From Macrocystis pyrifera (Eukaryota; Sar; Phaeophyceae; Laminariales; Laminariaceae), in contig JASSKH010000017.1 in assembly GCA_031763025.1 (NCBI GenBank), positions 7,225,361 through 7,289,360 of the forward strand: a stretch of 64,000 bases of DNA, written 5' to 3'. The notes under the pieces were generated by a model that worked only from the letters and a program-made list of their open reading frames with translations, was not told the DNA's origin and searched no databases. The position numbers and the translations under genes are program-made. Shown piece by piece: positions 1 through 10,910 of the stretch. Numbering within the stretch: position 1 is the first letter of the stretch; the number at the start of each line of letters is the position of its first letter.

Positions 1-739
1 AATATAACACAGCGGGAAGTACTCGCAACAGCACCTATATCTGATTTTTAATACATATAGCTGTACCTTCACCCCTTCCCCCGCTCACCCACAACAGCCA
101 AACTTAGCACTTGTTACAAATATCTCCTACTGCTCATATAGGGCCGATGTTATCGAGAGAGTGTTTTGTCCAAAATTTTCCTTGTTTTCCGCATTTTTGT
201 TGCTATTTATTTATTTATTTTCCTGGATTTTCTGATTTTCTTTTCTCAAGAGGAAATCTAAGCGTCTCTGACTTTGCTCAATTCCTGATTCAGCAAACAT
301 GTGATCTTTTTCATTTTGTTTTTTTCAAGATTATTAAAATCGGGATTTTTTCCCTGAAGCGGAGATTCAAAACTCTGTAACGCTACAAGTAGCATTCTAC
401 CTGAGGGGGAAAAAAAAACTCAGAAAAATCAGGAACCAAAAACAACAAGAAACGAAACAGGAAAATCATGGAATTTAGGACAAAACCTTCTCGACAATAA
501 AGGTCCTTATCGAAGGCTTTTCCCAATTATTTTTTCATCATTTTTACGTAAAGAACATAGGAATTATACATACTAGGGTATACAAGAACAACAGCGAAAA
601 CTGCAACAAAAAGACAAGAAATTTCACAGCCTGCAAAAAACCAGGATCGCTCACGTGGTATTCCTCGTTTAGGGTGTTTTCTTCTTTTACCACGACACAT
701 CCCACGAGCTGAGCTGGAAAGTAGAAGTTATTGGTCTAA
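1..739. other. AT-rich DNA, no gene seen
   Basis: No coding frame resembling a known family and no RNA gene is visible. The stretch is AT-rich with A and T runs, unlike the GC-rich block that starts near 950. Confidence 0.5.
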
Positions 740-883
740 GGGTCGATATTAACGGGGACTGTTTTTCATTTTTTTTCAGTATTTTCCCAGAGTTTCGGTA
801 TTTCTCGGTATTTTCGGAAAATACCGAAACTTCGGGAAAATACAGCAAAAAACTGAAAAACACTCCTCTTTAAGATCGACCCC
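740..883. repeat. foldback (MITE-like) element
   Basis: A near-palindrome of 144 bp. The left arm starts GGGTCGATATTAA and the right arm ends TTAAGATCGACCCC; the arms continue inward through CAGTATTTTCCC/GGGAAAATAC and meet at TTTCGGTATTT/AAAATACCGAAA. The arms are about 60 bp with small indels. No transposase is present, so it is a non-autonomous foldback element or a strong hairpin. No target duplication is clear. Confidence 0.7.
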
Positions 884-1027
884 AAAAAAACACACGCAGG
901 AAGAGTTAAGAAAATCAGGAAACAATAGATATTCAGTAATGATGGCCCTTACCGGCGGGTCGTCGACCTTGTCGATCTGGTAGGCTGAACAGGCGAGGGG
1001 CCGCCCACCGCCGCTGCCGCCACAGCC

Positions 1028-2443
1028 CTAGAAGATGACCGAAGCACTCGACCCGACGCCGCGACCTCCACCCTTCCCTCCGCCACCGGCCCCCTTGGCC
1101 TTGGCAAGCCGGTCGGTACGGGTCCCACCACCCCGAGCAACCTTGACGGCCGGTCTCTTGGTGACAGACTCCTGCTTGTCCGCACCACCTTTCTCCCCCT
1201 GCGCGGCGAGCGACGGCCCTTCCTTGCCGATGGAGCTGGTGCGGTTCAAGGAGGGTTTAGTCACCGCCCTCGCGGCGAGCGACGGCGCGCCCTTGCCGAC
1301 GGAGTTGCTGCGGTTGAGGGTGGGCTTAGCCACTGTCCTCACGACGAGCGAAGGCACGTCCTTGCCGATGGAGCTGCCGCGCTTCGGGGCGGGCTTAGAC
1401 GGGGCGGTCACCATAGGCGTCTTCTCTCCGGCTGCCCCCTTTCCCCCAGAGTTGAGGCTAAGCGCGGAGAGAGGGCGACGGGAGTGCTGGCCTGGCGTCC
1501 CGTAGACCGCCTTCAGCTCCTTTTCCACCGAGGGAGAGTACACGTTAAAGTGAGGGCACTTCGACATGTACTCTTCCCCGCCCCCGGACTTCCTGGTCTT
1601 GACGGGTGTTTGCTGTCTGGCGTGGGGTATCGCCGCGGCCGACGGAGAAGGTCCCACCTTGCCCACGGGAACGGTGGCGTCAGAGGGTGCGGTCGGGCGA
1701 TCGGCCTCCGCCTTAGGGTGGGAAGGCGTCTTTGCCGACCAAGAGGAAGCCGCCTTGCCCTCGCAGTTGGTGGCCGCAGCGGTGGTATCGGCGGGGAGAA
1801 GGCGAAGGCCTCTCGGTGGGGCTCGCCACTGGCCCGACAAAACCCTTTAAAAGGAATCGCCGTTTTGGCGCCCAAGAAGTCTGCCCCATCCGTCGCTGCC
1901 TCAGACACTGCCGGCGAGGTGTCGTCGGCAGCGGTGACGGCAGCCAACCTTTCCGTCAGGCTGGCGACTTCCGCCCGCAGGTCGCTGTTGGCCTCCTGGA
2001 GCCGTTGCTTGTCCGCGACCAGGCTGTCATGGGATTCTACTATATTTTCCTGCTTTGCCTCCATTTCCCTCAACCGCCGAGCAACCTCGGCCACTTCCAC
2101 GGGACGGTTGTTCTCCCTTTGTCTCTGTGTGGCGTCCAAAAAAGCAACGTCCGCCTTGAGGCCGCGATTGGCCTCCTCGAGCTTCTTCTTGTAGATGATC
2201 AGCCGGCGCCGTGCTCCTTTTTCAGGTCCGCGTGTTTGGCCTCTTCTGCTTCGAGACGTTGCTGGGCCTTGTCCGCGCGTGCCGACCAAGTCTCCAGCGA
2301 TATATTGTTCTTTTGCTTCGCGCCGAGCTTGGCGCGAAGCTGGTCCTTTTCGCGCTTCAGCTCGCGCCTCTCCTGCTGGCATGTCTCCAGCCGGTGGGTC
2401 ATGGAACTCAGCAACTGCTCGACCCTGCCGGCGGTCGTGGCCT
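1028..2443 (-). CDS. coiled-coil / low-complexity protein, frame-broken
   Basis: Three adjoining minus-strand reading segments look coding but lie in different frames. From about 2443 to 2200 there is a heptad-rich coiled coil (Glu/Arg/Lys/Gln-rich, e.g. QQERRELKREKDQLRAKL). From about 2210 to 1850 a second coiled coil follows (KKKLEEANRGLKADV, then LREMEAKQENIVE). From about 1840 to 1028 there is a basic Ser/Pro/Gly-rich tail ending in VIF and a TAG. A pyrimidine-rich tract and TTGTAG next to 2443 look like a splice acceptor, so this is probably an internal or last exon. The frame changes near 2210 and between 1850 and 1790 could be short indels in a pseudogene, unseen introns or assembly errors. 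I do not recognise the family. No retroelement motif is present, so a host gene is the simplest reading. Confidence 0.42.
1190..1396 (-). repeat. 3 x 69-bp coding tandem repeat
   Basis: Three consecutive 23-residue units in the C-terminal tail of the coiled-coil gene, each of the pattern KP-x2-x-R-(S/G/T)-S-(S/N)-(I/V)-GK-x2-PSL. Unit length is exactly 69 bp (starts at 1396, 1327 and 1258 on the minus strand). The kept frame and conservative substitutions support this frame as the coding one. Confidence 0.75.
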
Positions 2444-2917
2444 ACAACCATAGACGCAGCAGAAAGGAGACTCCAGGTAATATAATATAAGCATCACGAA
2501 GGAGTTACCAGGAACTATTAATAGTTCTACTGTAAAAAAATCAGCTGCCGTCCGATAACAAAATGCAGCCTTACCGTAGGTTCTATCACAAAGAATGTCC
2601 AAGACACGGAAAGGGAAGGCACTGTTGAACATACAGACACACGAGTGAGGAATAGTGGCGAGCCCCCTACGAACGAGCCTTTATATACCCGCGATATATG
2701 CTCGATCAGTGGTGCGTCTCCCACGTGAGTGGACCGTCCCCGCCATGTAGCGAACGAGGTACAGCAAGTTCCCAATTTTCGAGCCGCCTATGCAAGGCAG
2801 GTAAATAAATATATAGGATACAGTACGACAACAAATACATTCCAGTACTGGGCGGGCTTGACCCCCCCCCTTTCTGCCCCACCAGTATCTTTCCACCACG
2901 CATACTGCGCGAGCCGG
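2444..2917. other. no gene recognised
   Basis: Probable intron or flank upstream of the coiled-coil gene. It has short open frames on both strands, none with recognisable domains. Confidence 0.4.
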
Positions 2918-3140
2918 TCGCCCCGATGGTGTAGTGGTACCCTCGAACGCTGCTAGAGCTGATCCCGTGAGTTCGAATCCCATTGTGGTGAGAAATTATT
3001 TATTTAAAAAAAATACAAACAAGGAAGCAACTGCCGGGAGCGCGTCACGTGGGTAGGCGCAATTCGACGCGAGTCGGCGAGGGAAGACAGGCCTGAAGAG
3101 TTCTCGCGATAAAAATGAAGGCACAAATCGTAGTGGGGAG
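2918..3140 (+). mobile_element. tRNA-like SINE, copy 1
   Basis: An A-box-like TGGTGTAGTGGTA near 2935 and a B-box-like GAGTTCGAATCCC near 2972 mark a degenerate tRNA-type Pol III promoter. The acceptor stem does not pair, so it is not a working tRNA gene. Behind it follows an A-rich stretch and a tail ending in CGCGATAAAAATGAAGGCAC. That tail recurs near 13235, also behind a GGGGTCGAGTCTCACC B-box, which defines a two-copy family. Confidence 0.5.
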
Positions 3141-3159
3141 GGGGGAGAAGAGCCTTCTA

Positions 3160-3377
3160 TTACGGGGGGCCATAGTAAATAGGACCAAATATTGTTATTA
3201 CGGAGGTCCATAGTTAATAGAACCTATGGTGTACATTAAAACCTATATATTTACCTATTTTTACTAACAATATTTGGTCCTATTTACTATGGTCCCCCGT
3301 AATAGTAAAAATAGATAAACATACCTGGTATAGGTTTTGTGTGTAACGTGGGTCCTATTTACTATGGTCCCCCGTAA
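3160..3377. mobile_element. TA-flanked MITE, copy 1 (interrupted)
   Basis: Outer arms TTACGGGGGGCCATAGTAAA (3160) and the matching right arm ending GGTCCCCCGTAA (3377), with TA on both sides. Another copy of the same family (3198-3302) sits in the middle; removing it joins 3160-3197 to 3303-3377 into one element like that at 53538. The right part matches the internal segment of copy 8. Confidence 0.8.
3198..3302. mobile_element. TA-flanked MITE, copy 2 (nested)
   Basis: A 105-bp element flanked by TA, inserted inside copy 1. The left arm is TTACGGAGGTCCATAGTTAA and the right arm ends in TACTATGGTCCCCCGTAA. The arms come from the two different subfamilies (GTTAAT-type left, GTAAAT-type right). 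The interior has the shared AAAACCTATATATTTACC block. Confidence 0.85.
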
Positions 3378-3378
3378 T

Positions 3379-4928
3379 ATGTGACCCCGGATCTTAAGAC
3401 AAGGAGGAAGAGAGAAAAGAAGGGTGGAGATAATAAGTGGGAAAAAGAAGATAAAAAAGAAAGAAAAGAAGTATGGGAAAAAAAATGTATCATTGTGTGG
3501 CCCGCGTGCGATTCCCGTGTGATACGAGAAGGGTTTCGGTGAAAACATCATTCGCAACACCCTACGACAACCCCAACCCATGACCGACCTGTATGCCGGA
3601 AAAAAAAAAAAAACGCGGCAAAACACAGACTTGAGGGAAAAAATGTCGAATCGTATGTACCATGTATCATATTTAGTATACGTAATAACAGTATATATGT
3701 ATGCTTTTTTCAATACTACATATAGATATGCATATTCTTTTTAATGTGCCTCGCATGCACATTTAACGTACAACTCATTTAGAATGATACTCGCGCTTAG
3801 GGGACAAACTACTTGGATGTAGTGAGGGCTATTTCTTGCAACGGTGAAACGGTTAAACCCTCAAGAACTGCACGCACGTTTTACGGGACGAAAAATAAAG
3901 GGATCGTTTGATTTCCATTTATTATCTATACCTACGCTTTTCGGCGGGAAATGCTGGTAGGCATTAGTGTCGGATATTCTTGGCAGCGGTAAAAGGGGAT
4001 CAGACTACCCGAAAGCGATAATAGGTGTGTGTGTTCTTCACACAAGGGGCCGTGGGTGTGAATTTATCGCCCATCATACATTCGGCAACATGCAGCTCTG
4101 GCGGTATTTCGGGGAGGAGTACACGTGTTGGGAGAACGGGGCAGCGTAGCCCAATTCCCTGTCATCGAATTTAGTACGACTTTGTTCAGGAATGTATCGA
4201 TCGCAGGGTGTGGACAAGTCAACTAAACGGCACTTACGTTTCTGGACGGAGTGGCACAAAACTATCAATAATAATTTCTTTGCCATCTGGAAATTGTGTG
4301 GGGAGCGCTTATTCCAATCATAGCATCCACATACAAAAGGGCAACTACAGTAGAGTCTAATGACTTTGGAAGGTGCTATCAATCAGGTCTGAATAGTTGA
4401 CGATACCACTAATAATGGGCCCCCCCGTGTGAACAATACTGTTTCACGAAAGCGGTCGCCCGGAAGCAGGGATGACCCCCCGTAGTTATTTGCCAGAATT
4501 CTCGACTCCGGAGGCCCAGAATACGCGCCACAGGCCCTGTCCGGGGCTCGCATTTGCGCCGTGGTGTACACGCGGGCTTCTTGTGAGCCATGCAGACTAG
4601 AGTGCGAGAGAAGACCCGCGACCGGATGAGAAAAGAAAAGTATTCCGGAAAAAAAAAATCAATTTGGTATAAAGCAGTATATTAATAGCTGTCGCTATTA
4701 TAGGAACTCGTGCAGCAGGATATTTGCAACTGTCGCCAACCTGTATGCGTTGGTAGATCGTGGACAGAGGTGCACGCCAGGCTCCAATAAACGTATCATA
4801 CATACACGCGTGAAAATCCGGAAGATTGTCTTTTCTTTGGAACTTTGAAGTGGTGGTCGTACGGACTACGGACTACGGACGACGGATGGAAATCCAGTGG
4901 AAATGCGTGTCACAGCGAAGCAGGCTAC
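3379..4928. other. no gene recognised
   Basis: Contains a pyrimidine/purine-biased stretch, a 12-A run near 3600 and short unassigned frames. The only repeat found is the dispersed block at 4310-4400. Confidence 0.4.
4310..4400 (-). repeat. dispersed ~90-bp repeat, copy 1
   Basis: Reverse complement of the block at 18268-18362; shared core CTGATTGATAGCACCTTCCA and CTACTGTAGTTGCCCTTTT. Function unknown. Confidence 0.7.
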
Positions 4929-5528
4929 TGTGATGCGGGAGAGCAGTAAGGGTTCCAAGGGATGATGATCCACAGAAGAGGTGTGACACACGTGTCTGTG
5001 CTTGGTCAAACCCAGACCTAGTTCTTATTGGCGTTCTCTTATTTTATTGGTGCGAGGCTTGCTCGAAGGGGCAATTGAGAAGAGTGAGAAGGGAGAGGGG
5101 GGGGAAGCAGATGCTTTTTGAAGCCAGAAGTATCATCTGGCTTCAACCGGCTATAATCTACCGGCAAGGGTGCATGCGTCACCCTCAACTTCAGTAGTAC
5201 AGCACCCCGTAAGGGTGCATGCGTTACTCTCAACCTCGATAGTAATACACCCCGTAAAATCTGACGTACGAACATACCACGCGCGTACATCTCCGTCTCT
5301 TCGGCTACTTCGATGCCAGCCTGCGTATCCTTTTAGCAAATACAAATATCTTATTCCAAGCGGGGTACGTACGTGTACGAAGGAATACTAGCCTGCGTGC
5401 CGGACACGACAAACACGAAATATCTTATTCCAGACGGCAAAAGGAGTAAGATCCAACTGGAATAATAATATCTAACGGTCCCTACTGATGATTGGTCTGT
5501 TGAACACAAACCAAGGTACTCTATCACA
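4929..5528 (-). repeat. 3' LTR of copy 1
   Basis: 600 bp with inverted ends TGTGAT/ATCACA. It is homologous over its whole length to the LTRs at 18526, 19401 and 31830. It contains the conserved hairpin GAAGCCAGA/TCTGGCTTC (5120-5144) and an AATAAA-like polyadenylation site near 5043. A local duplication of the GGGTGCATGCGT segment (5166, 5214) makes it longer than the 559-bp LTR. Confidence 0.93.
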
Positions 5529-6806
5529 TTAGCCCCGATGCGCATCTGGCGGTATAAACGGTTGGTCCGGCTGTGCTGTGAAGGGGGAGCCCGACCAATA
5601 GCGGAGGATGTGGGATCGGTGGAGCTGTAGGTCACGTTCGTGTTCCCAAGAAGGGCTAAGGAGTCCGGCCCAGTGTGTTTCGTACATCACGGCGAGAATG
5701 CCTCCCCGGCCACGAACGAGTTGGTGTCCCGAGATCTGGTCGACCTCGAGGCGTTCGGGTGGTGGAGAGATGTCGTCGAAGGTGACGTGGAAGGGCGGGG
5801 ACCTGGTGGAGAAGGGGCTGAGAATGTACTTGGTCAGGTCGGCTGGTAGGTGTTTGGGGATATCGTCGATGTCGTCGGGGTTCCGGCAGGGCTTGCAGCG
5901 GAGAGCGGAGACGCGGTGCTTGGAGTCCCGCCCCGGCATGTCCGAGGGAAGGTCGATGCACAGGAGCTTGTCGTGAAGGGGCCGTCCATCCGGAACGGCC
6001 GAGGCTGGTGCTGGGCCGACGGCAGGGATATTGAACGGGCCGATCCAGTTGAAGGAAAGTTTAGTCTTGAGGACTGTGGCGTCGGTGTTTTTCTTGGCGC
6101 CTTGGCGAATAGTGGCAGCGGTGTTGTAGATCCATGCCCAACCGCCGACAGAGAACGGAGGGGAAAGGCGGAGGGCGTCCACGATGGGAGCGTTGCGGCG
6201 GTCGAGGCGCGAGACGTAGACAGCGTGGAGTTCCCGGGCGGCGCGGTAGGCGCGTTGCTGGGGAGCAGTGGCGAGGTCGATGTAAGCGAGCTGGTCACGG
6301 TTGAGGCTTTGATGTCCGCCGATGTTGGGAGAGTCGAGCACGGTGAGGGGGAGGCGAGGCAGTCGGCCAATGTGCACTCCGTTGGAGGCTAGTCCGGTGG
6401 CGGCGCTGACGGAGTTATTGTAGGCGCTTTCGACGTGAGGAAGATGTATGTCCCAATCGTTTTGTAGTTCGTTTCTGACCATGGCGAGCATCATGGCCAT
6501 GGTGTGGTTGACGCGTTCGACGCCGCCGTTGGTGCAGGGGTGGTAGGAACTCGTGGAGATTTTGTTATTACCGAGGCGCTCGTAGAGGGCGCGGGAGAGT
6601 TTGGCGCAGAATTGAAGGCCGTTGTCGGAAAGGAGAGTAACGAATAATCCCCAGACAGGGATGTAGCGATCGATGTGGATGTCGGCCGTGCCGAACGCTG
6701 TGAACTCGGCTTCAGTAGTGGCATACATGTCAGCGCGGCGGCTGAAACGGTCGGTGAAAAGCAGGATGTAGGCGTTGCCCCGAGGCGCGATGGGTAAGGG
6801 CCCGAT
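5529..6806 (-). pseudogene. integrase core and chromodomain, copy 1
   Basis: DNA strand transfer by the integrase (nuclear cDNA integration). Continuous with the zinc-binding part (6807-7475) except for a TAA that directly follows the first catalytic Asp (SVD, then stop). Downstream are GPLP, a second Asp in SDNGLQFC and the Glu in GGVERVNH, separated by exactly 35 residues, which completes the D,D-35-E signature. The C-terminal part has LSFNWIGPF and then a chromodomain-like end with the aromatic and acidic residues MYETHWAG, SWEHERDL and ILRYW. Chromodomains of this type direct Ty3-type integrases to modified histones. This copy reads the chromodomain in one frame, unlike the plus copy. Confidence 0.88.
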
Positions 6807-7500
6807 TTAGTCGACGCTGACGAGAATACCGGGGCCGTTTGGTAGCGGCAGGGAGAGGGTGGGCCAACGAATTGTTTGGCGCGAAGACTTTCGCGCCTGG
6901 CACTTGAGGCAGCGGCGGAGCCACCAGCGTGTGGATACGTCCATGTCAATGCACCAATAGAAGCGCATAAGCATACTGAGTGTCCGAGCAACACCCAGGT
7001 GGCAAAAGGTGGCGGAGTGGCAAGTGTGTAGGACCCACGGTCGCATCAACATTGGGACGTAAATGCGAGGTGGCGATGTGAGGGGTTGCGGCGTAGTCGT
7101 ACGAGGTTGGCCCAGGGGAGTCATGTGTGGTCGGTGAACGAGAAGGACTGTGTCGTCGTCGGTTGTATGCAGCTGGCCTTTCGCGGCGAGGGCGAGGACC
7201 TCCGAGAAAAGTGGCCGACGGGTCGAGGGAATGTAGTTTGAGAAATCGCCCGGTGGTGAAGGTGAGCCCAAGGAAAGATATTGTATGGTAGCTGAGCAAA
7301 GGGGTTCGGTGCGTTGTTCGCGCGCCCAATCGGTGGAGGTGTAACGCTCAACGCAGGAACTAAGGTGTGGGTCGTCAGCAGACCGGACAATGGGTTCAGG
7401 TAGTGGGAGTGGTTGAGTTGGGGAGGGCGGGGGAGAAGGCCCTGGGGCGGTGGACTGTGGTGGTGGCAGGAACACTGGTGGCGTAGCGCCGGCTGGAGTC
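6807..7500 (-). pseudogene. integrase N-terminal zinc domain, copy 1
   Basis: The HHCC zinc finger of retroviral integrases is visible (LHTCHSATFCHLGVAR, then RCLKCQ) followed by the conserved GPGILVSVD. The frame ends at 6807-6809 with a TAA at the same codon as in the plus copy. Upstream it is linked to the Pro-rich repeat region by a frameshift near 7650. Confidence 0.85.
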
Positions 7501-7912
7501 GCTGGTGAGGGCGAGTCTTGAGCGGCGCCGCGACGAGCTGCATCCGGTCGCCGAGGCAGTGGCCTGGATGCGACGGCAGGTGGACGGCGGTGGGTTGGTG
7601 AAGGTATTGAGACTGCCGTAGTTGACGTTCGACGGCCAAATCCGTAGTCCGTAGTAGTAAGGGGGGGCCCCAGCAGCAGCGGCAGAACGACGACGGGTCC
7701 GAGAAGAAATTAGGCCCGACGAGGTACGAGTGGCCGAAGGTGAGACGCCCAAGGTGGGCGATGGGGAGATGAAGGGTGGCCTGAAAGCCACACCAGCAGG
7801 AGCGCCAGCGGTCACGGCGGCTTCCTCGGAGCTGGAAGGCGATTCGGCGATGGGGCCGAGGATAGAGAGGTGACCGACGAAGGCGCTGCGAAGCGAGTTG
7901 ACGGTGGAGTCT

Positions 7913-8402
7913 TGGGCAAAGCGGGGGCCGGCGGGGAGGCTGCGAGGCGGTCCGGCGGCGGGGTCTTGAGCAAGGTGGGGGCCAGCGGGAGGGCTGCGAG
8001 GCGGTCCAGCGGCGGGATCTTGAGCAAGGCGGAGGCCGGCGGGATGGCTGCGAGGCGATCCAGCGGCGATATCTTGAGCAAGGCGGGGGCCGGCGGGGAG
8101 TCTGCGAGACGATCCAGCGGCAGTGCCTTGGGCAAGGCGGGGCCCGGCGGGAAGGCTGCGAGGTGGTCCAGCGGCGGGATCTTGGGCAAAGCGGGGGCCG
8201 GCGGGAGGGCTGTGAGGCGATCCAGCGGCAGTGTCTTGGGCAAGGCGGGGGGCGGCAGGAGGGCTGTGAGGCGATCCAGCGGCAGTGTCTTGGGCAAGGC
8301 GGGGGCTGGCAGGAAGGCTGCGAGGCGGTCCAGCGGCGGGATCTTGGGCAAGGCGGTGGCCGGCGGGAGGGCTGCGAGGCGATCCAGCGGCGAGATCTTG
8401 AA
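7913..8402 (-). repeat. 54-bp coding tandem repeat, ~9 units
   Basis: Nine units of a 54-bp (18-residue) repeat, frame-read as AGPRLAQDPAAGPPRSPP with small changes. It lies between RNase H and integrase and is in frame with RNase H in this copy. The same array has about 20 units in the plus copy. Because 54 is a multiple of three and the unit is GC-rich, all frames and the opposite strand are open across it; those other frames are shadows. Confidence 0.93.
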
Positions 8403-9673
8403 CGGCGGTAGAAGTCACAATAGAGCAGGAGGTAAGAACCAAGTCCGAGTTGTCCATGCGTGGTCCGTGCCGGCGGAAATCGCCAAAGTCGCTTTCGGTG
8501 CAAGGGAGTGGTGGGATGGTGTTGCAGGGAACGGTTGAGGGTGGGACGAGCCCACCCAAACCGATGCCCGGGGTGAAGGGGTGGATCGGAGTAAAACCGC
8601 AGGCTTGGATAAGGTAGATACCGATGGTGTCGGGGGTGGTGAGGCGGTTGAGTCCCGTGCGGTCGAGATCGGTCGCTGGTTGTGGGAGTCGGGACAGGAA
8701 GTCGGCATTGCCATTACCTGAGCCTTTTCGGTGCTCCAAGGTGTAGGAGTAGGCGGAGAGGAATTCAAGCCAGCGTTGGACGCAAGTGTTGTGTTCACCG
8801 ACTTTAGCGATACTCTCAAGTGCCTTGTGGTCAGAGTAGATGTGGAACTTGGTAGACCAGAGGTGACCGCGGAGGCGTTTGATGGCCCAAACGATGCTAC
8901 CGGCTTCGAGGCCAAAAGGGGGTCCAGGATCGTTCGTTGTGGAGAGTGGTGCGGCTGATAAAGGCGATGGGATGGACGGAACCGTCTGGTTGTTCTTGTT
9001 TGAGAGTCGCGCCAAAACCGTCGATGCTGGGGTCGCAGTATCGGCGAAAATGTCGGGAGTTGTCGGTAACAGCATCCCAGTCTGGGTATACCAAGATCGG
9101 AGGGGTGGCGAGTTCGTGGAGAATCTGGCGAACGATAGTTTCAATTTCCGGGGTGAAAACGAACTTAACGCCTTGTTTGAGCAGGGCGTTAATGGGTCGG
9201 AGCGGAGAGGAGAGGTTCTTCAGGAATTTACGGTAGTATCCAATGCCTCCGAGGAGTGAGCGCACTTGTTTGGTGTTCGTAGGCATGGAGATCTGAGTTA
9301 GGGCGGCAACCTTGTCGGCGTTAGGGCTAACGCCGGAGGAGGAAACGGTGTGTCCCAAAAAGTCGGCGCTGGTAGCGCCAAGCTTGCCTTTGGACGGGGA
9401 GAGCTTGAGGTTGTGTTTTCGAAGGCGTTCGAGAAGGGAGCGGATATTGGCGACGTGGGCCGCGGGGTCGGGGTCGAAAAATATTACGTCGTCGAGGTAG
9501 GCCGCCACGCGGTCAAGGTCTTTGATGACTTTGTTGATGACCTTGACGAACCAGCCAGGCGCGGCGCTGCTGCCTTGGGGCATGACGAGCCACTCGAAGC
9601 GTCGGGTGGGCGTGCAGAAGGCAGTCAGGGGTATGGTGTCCTTGTCGATGGTGATTTGGCGGAACGAAGACAC
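8403..9673 (-). pseudogene. reverse transcriptase palm and RNase H, copy 1
   Basis: From 9673 down: SFRQITIDKDTIPLTAF, motif B (MPQGSSAAPGWF), motif C YLDDVIFF, the GHTVSS and GGIGYYRKF thumb/connection motifs, and RNase H starting CDPSIDGFGATLKQ. A frameshift near 8900 moves reading to the next frame, which carries GLEAGSIVWAIKRLR, IYSDHKALES and NADFLSRLP (the Asp/Glu/Asp/Asp of RNase H). RT copies the element RNA to cDNA and RNase H removes the RNA. All catalytic residues are present, so inactivity comes from frame breaks rather than active-site loss. Confidence 0.92.
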
Positions 9674-10910
9674 GGATCGAACAGGGAGAAGGTGCGGCTT
9701 TTACCGAGGGAGTCGAGAACCTCGTCGACGCGGGGGATGGGCAGTTGGCCCAGGGAGCTGATGACGTTAAGCTTTTTATAGTTTACGGTTATTTGAACGT
9801 TATCGTTTTTCGTGGGAATGGCAACCATAGGGCTGGCGTATGGGGAAGTGGTGTGCTGGATCAGGCCGGCAGCCAGATATTGGTCGAGCACAGCGTCGGC
9901 CTGCTTGGCGAGAGAATAGGGTTAATGCGGTAAGGGCGGGAAAAGACGGGGGCGCTATCCGGGGGGATGGAAATCTTGAACGGAATAAGGGAGCACGAGC
10001 CGAAGTCGGTTTTTGACGTGGAGAAAACGTCGGGGAACTTGGAAAGAACGTCCCCCAGAGCTGTGATGACCGAAGGGGACCAACCAGAACCGCGGAGATC
10101 GAAGGAGATTTCGCGGAGGTGTAGCGGAAGTCGGTCCCAGAGGCGGAGGAAGCCTGTCCGTTGGTCGGCAGTTAGGCGTTCCAGGAGTTTGCGGCAAGAG
10201 GTCTTGGGGGGGTCCGCGGGGGGTGTACCGTCGTCATGCACGGGGATGTTGTCGTGCAGGGCGTGAACGTCGATAACAGCTGAGGCTGGAGGTGACGTTG
10301 CGGGGAGACCTTGCAGTGCTGAGACCGGAATTTGTATGAGGGGAGAGGAGGAAGTCCCCAGAAGGTCGCCTGGTTCAAGATCAATGAAGTCCGAGAGCGG
10401 GATATGTTGGTAGCCGTTGGCGACGAAGATTTCGGTTTCGGAGTCAAGGCCGTCGCGGGGAAGCATGTCAACGAGGTAGTGGCCGGTAGGTGGCGAAATG
10501 CCGAAGGGACGCACCAGATTAACCTGGACGAGAGACGGCGTAGCCGAAAGCGAGACTGCGTGAGCGCCGGCGAACTCGAGGTGTAGGGTGTCGTGGGAAG
10601 GTGGGTTGTCGTGGATGAAAGTGGAGAGGCCTTTCTTGTAAGAAGTGGTTAGGGAGAGCTCGCCAAAGAGCGGTCGCGAAGGGAGGCGAGGCAGGGTTGC
10701 GTACGTGCGTTGTTCGAACCGCATACAGCTATCGCGTTCCAGCAGAACGGGGTGTTGCATAGTCCCATGTGGCACGATGCACGTCCATACGGCGAGCTCG
10801 GCGGAGGGAGTCGTGCAAGAACTGGAAGCTGAGTCGGACGGAAATCGAAGTGAGGAGCGGAGCGGATTCACCAAAGCCGCCCTAGGAACCAGGAGAAGCG
10901 TGTCGTTCAC
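9625..10910 (-). pseudogene. post-protease linker and RT fingers, copy 1
   Basis: Two overlapping frames. 9861-10910 holds the segment from just after the protease active site (VPHGTMQHPVLLERDS, LHLEFAGAHAV, GHYLVDMLPRDGLDSETE) to the RT entry motif RPYRINPIL. 9625-9891 continues with LAAGLIQHTTSPYASPMVAI and SLFD, the RT motif A Asp. A frameshift right after SLFD separates this from the following segment. About 230 bp at the start of this stretch is absent from the plus copy. Confidence 0.85.

Noticed and set aside
2918-2995. Functional tRNA gene
   Set aside because: A- and B-box-like motifs exist but the acceptor and anticodon stems do not pair well and the anticodon loop lacks U33.
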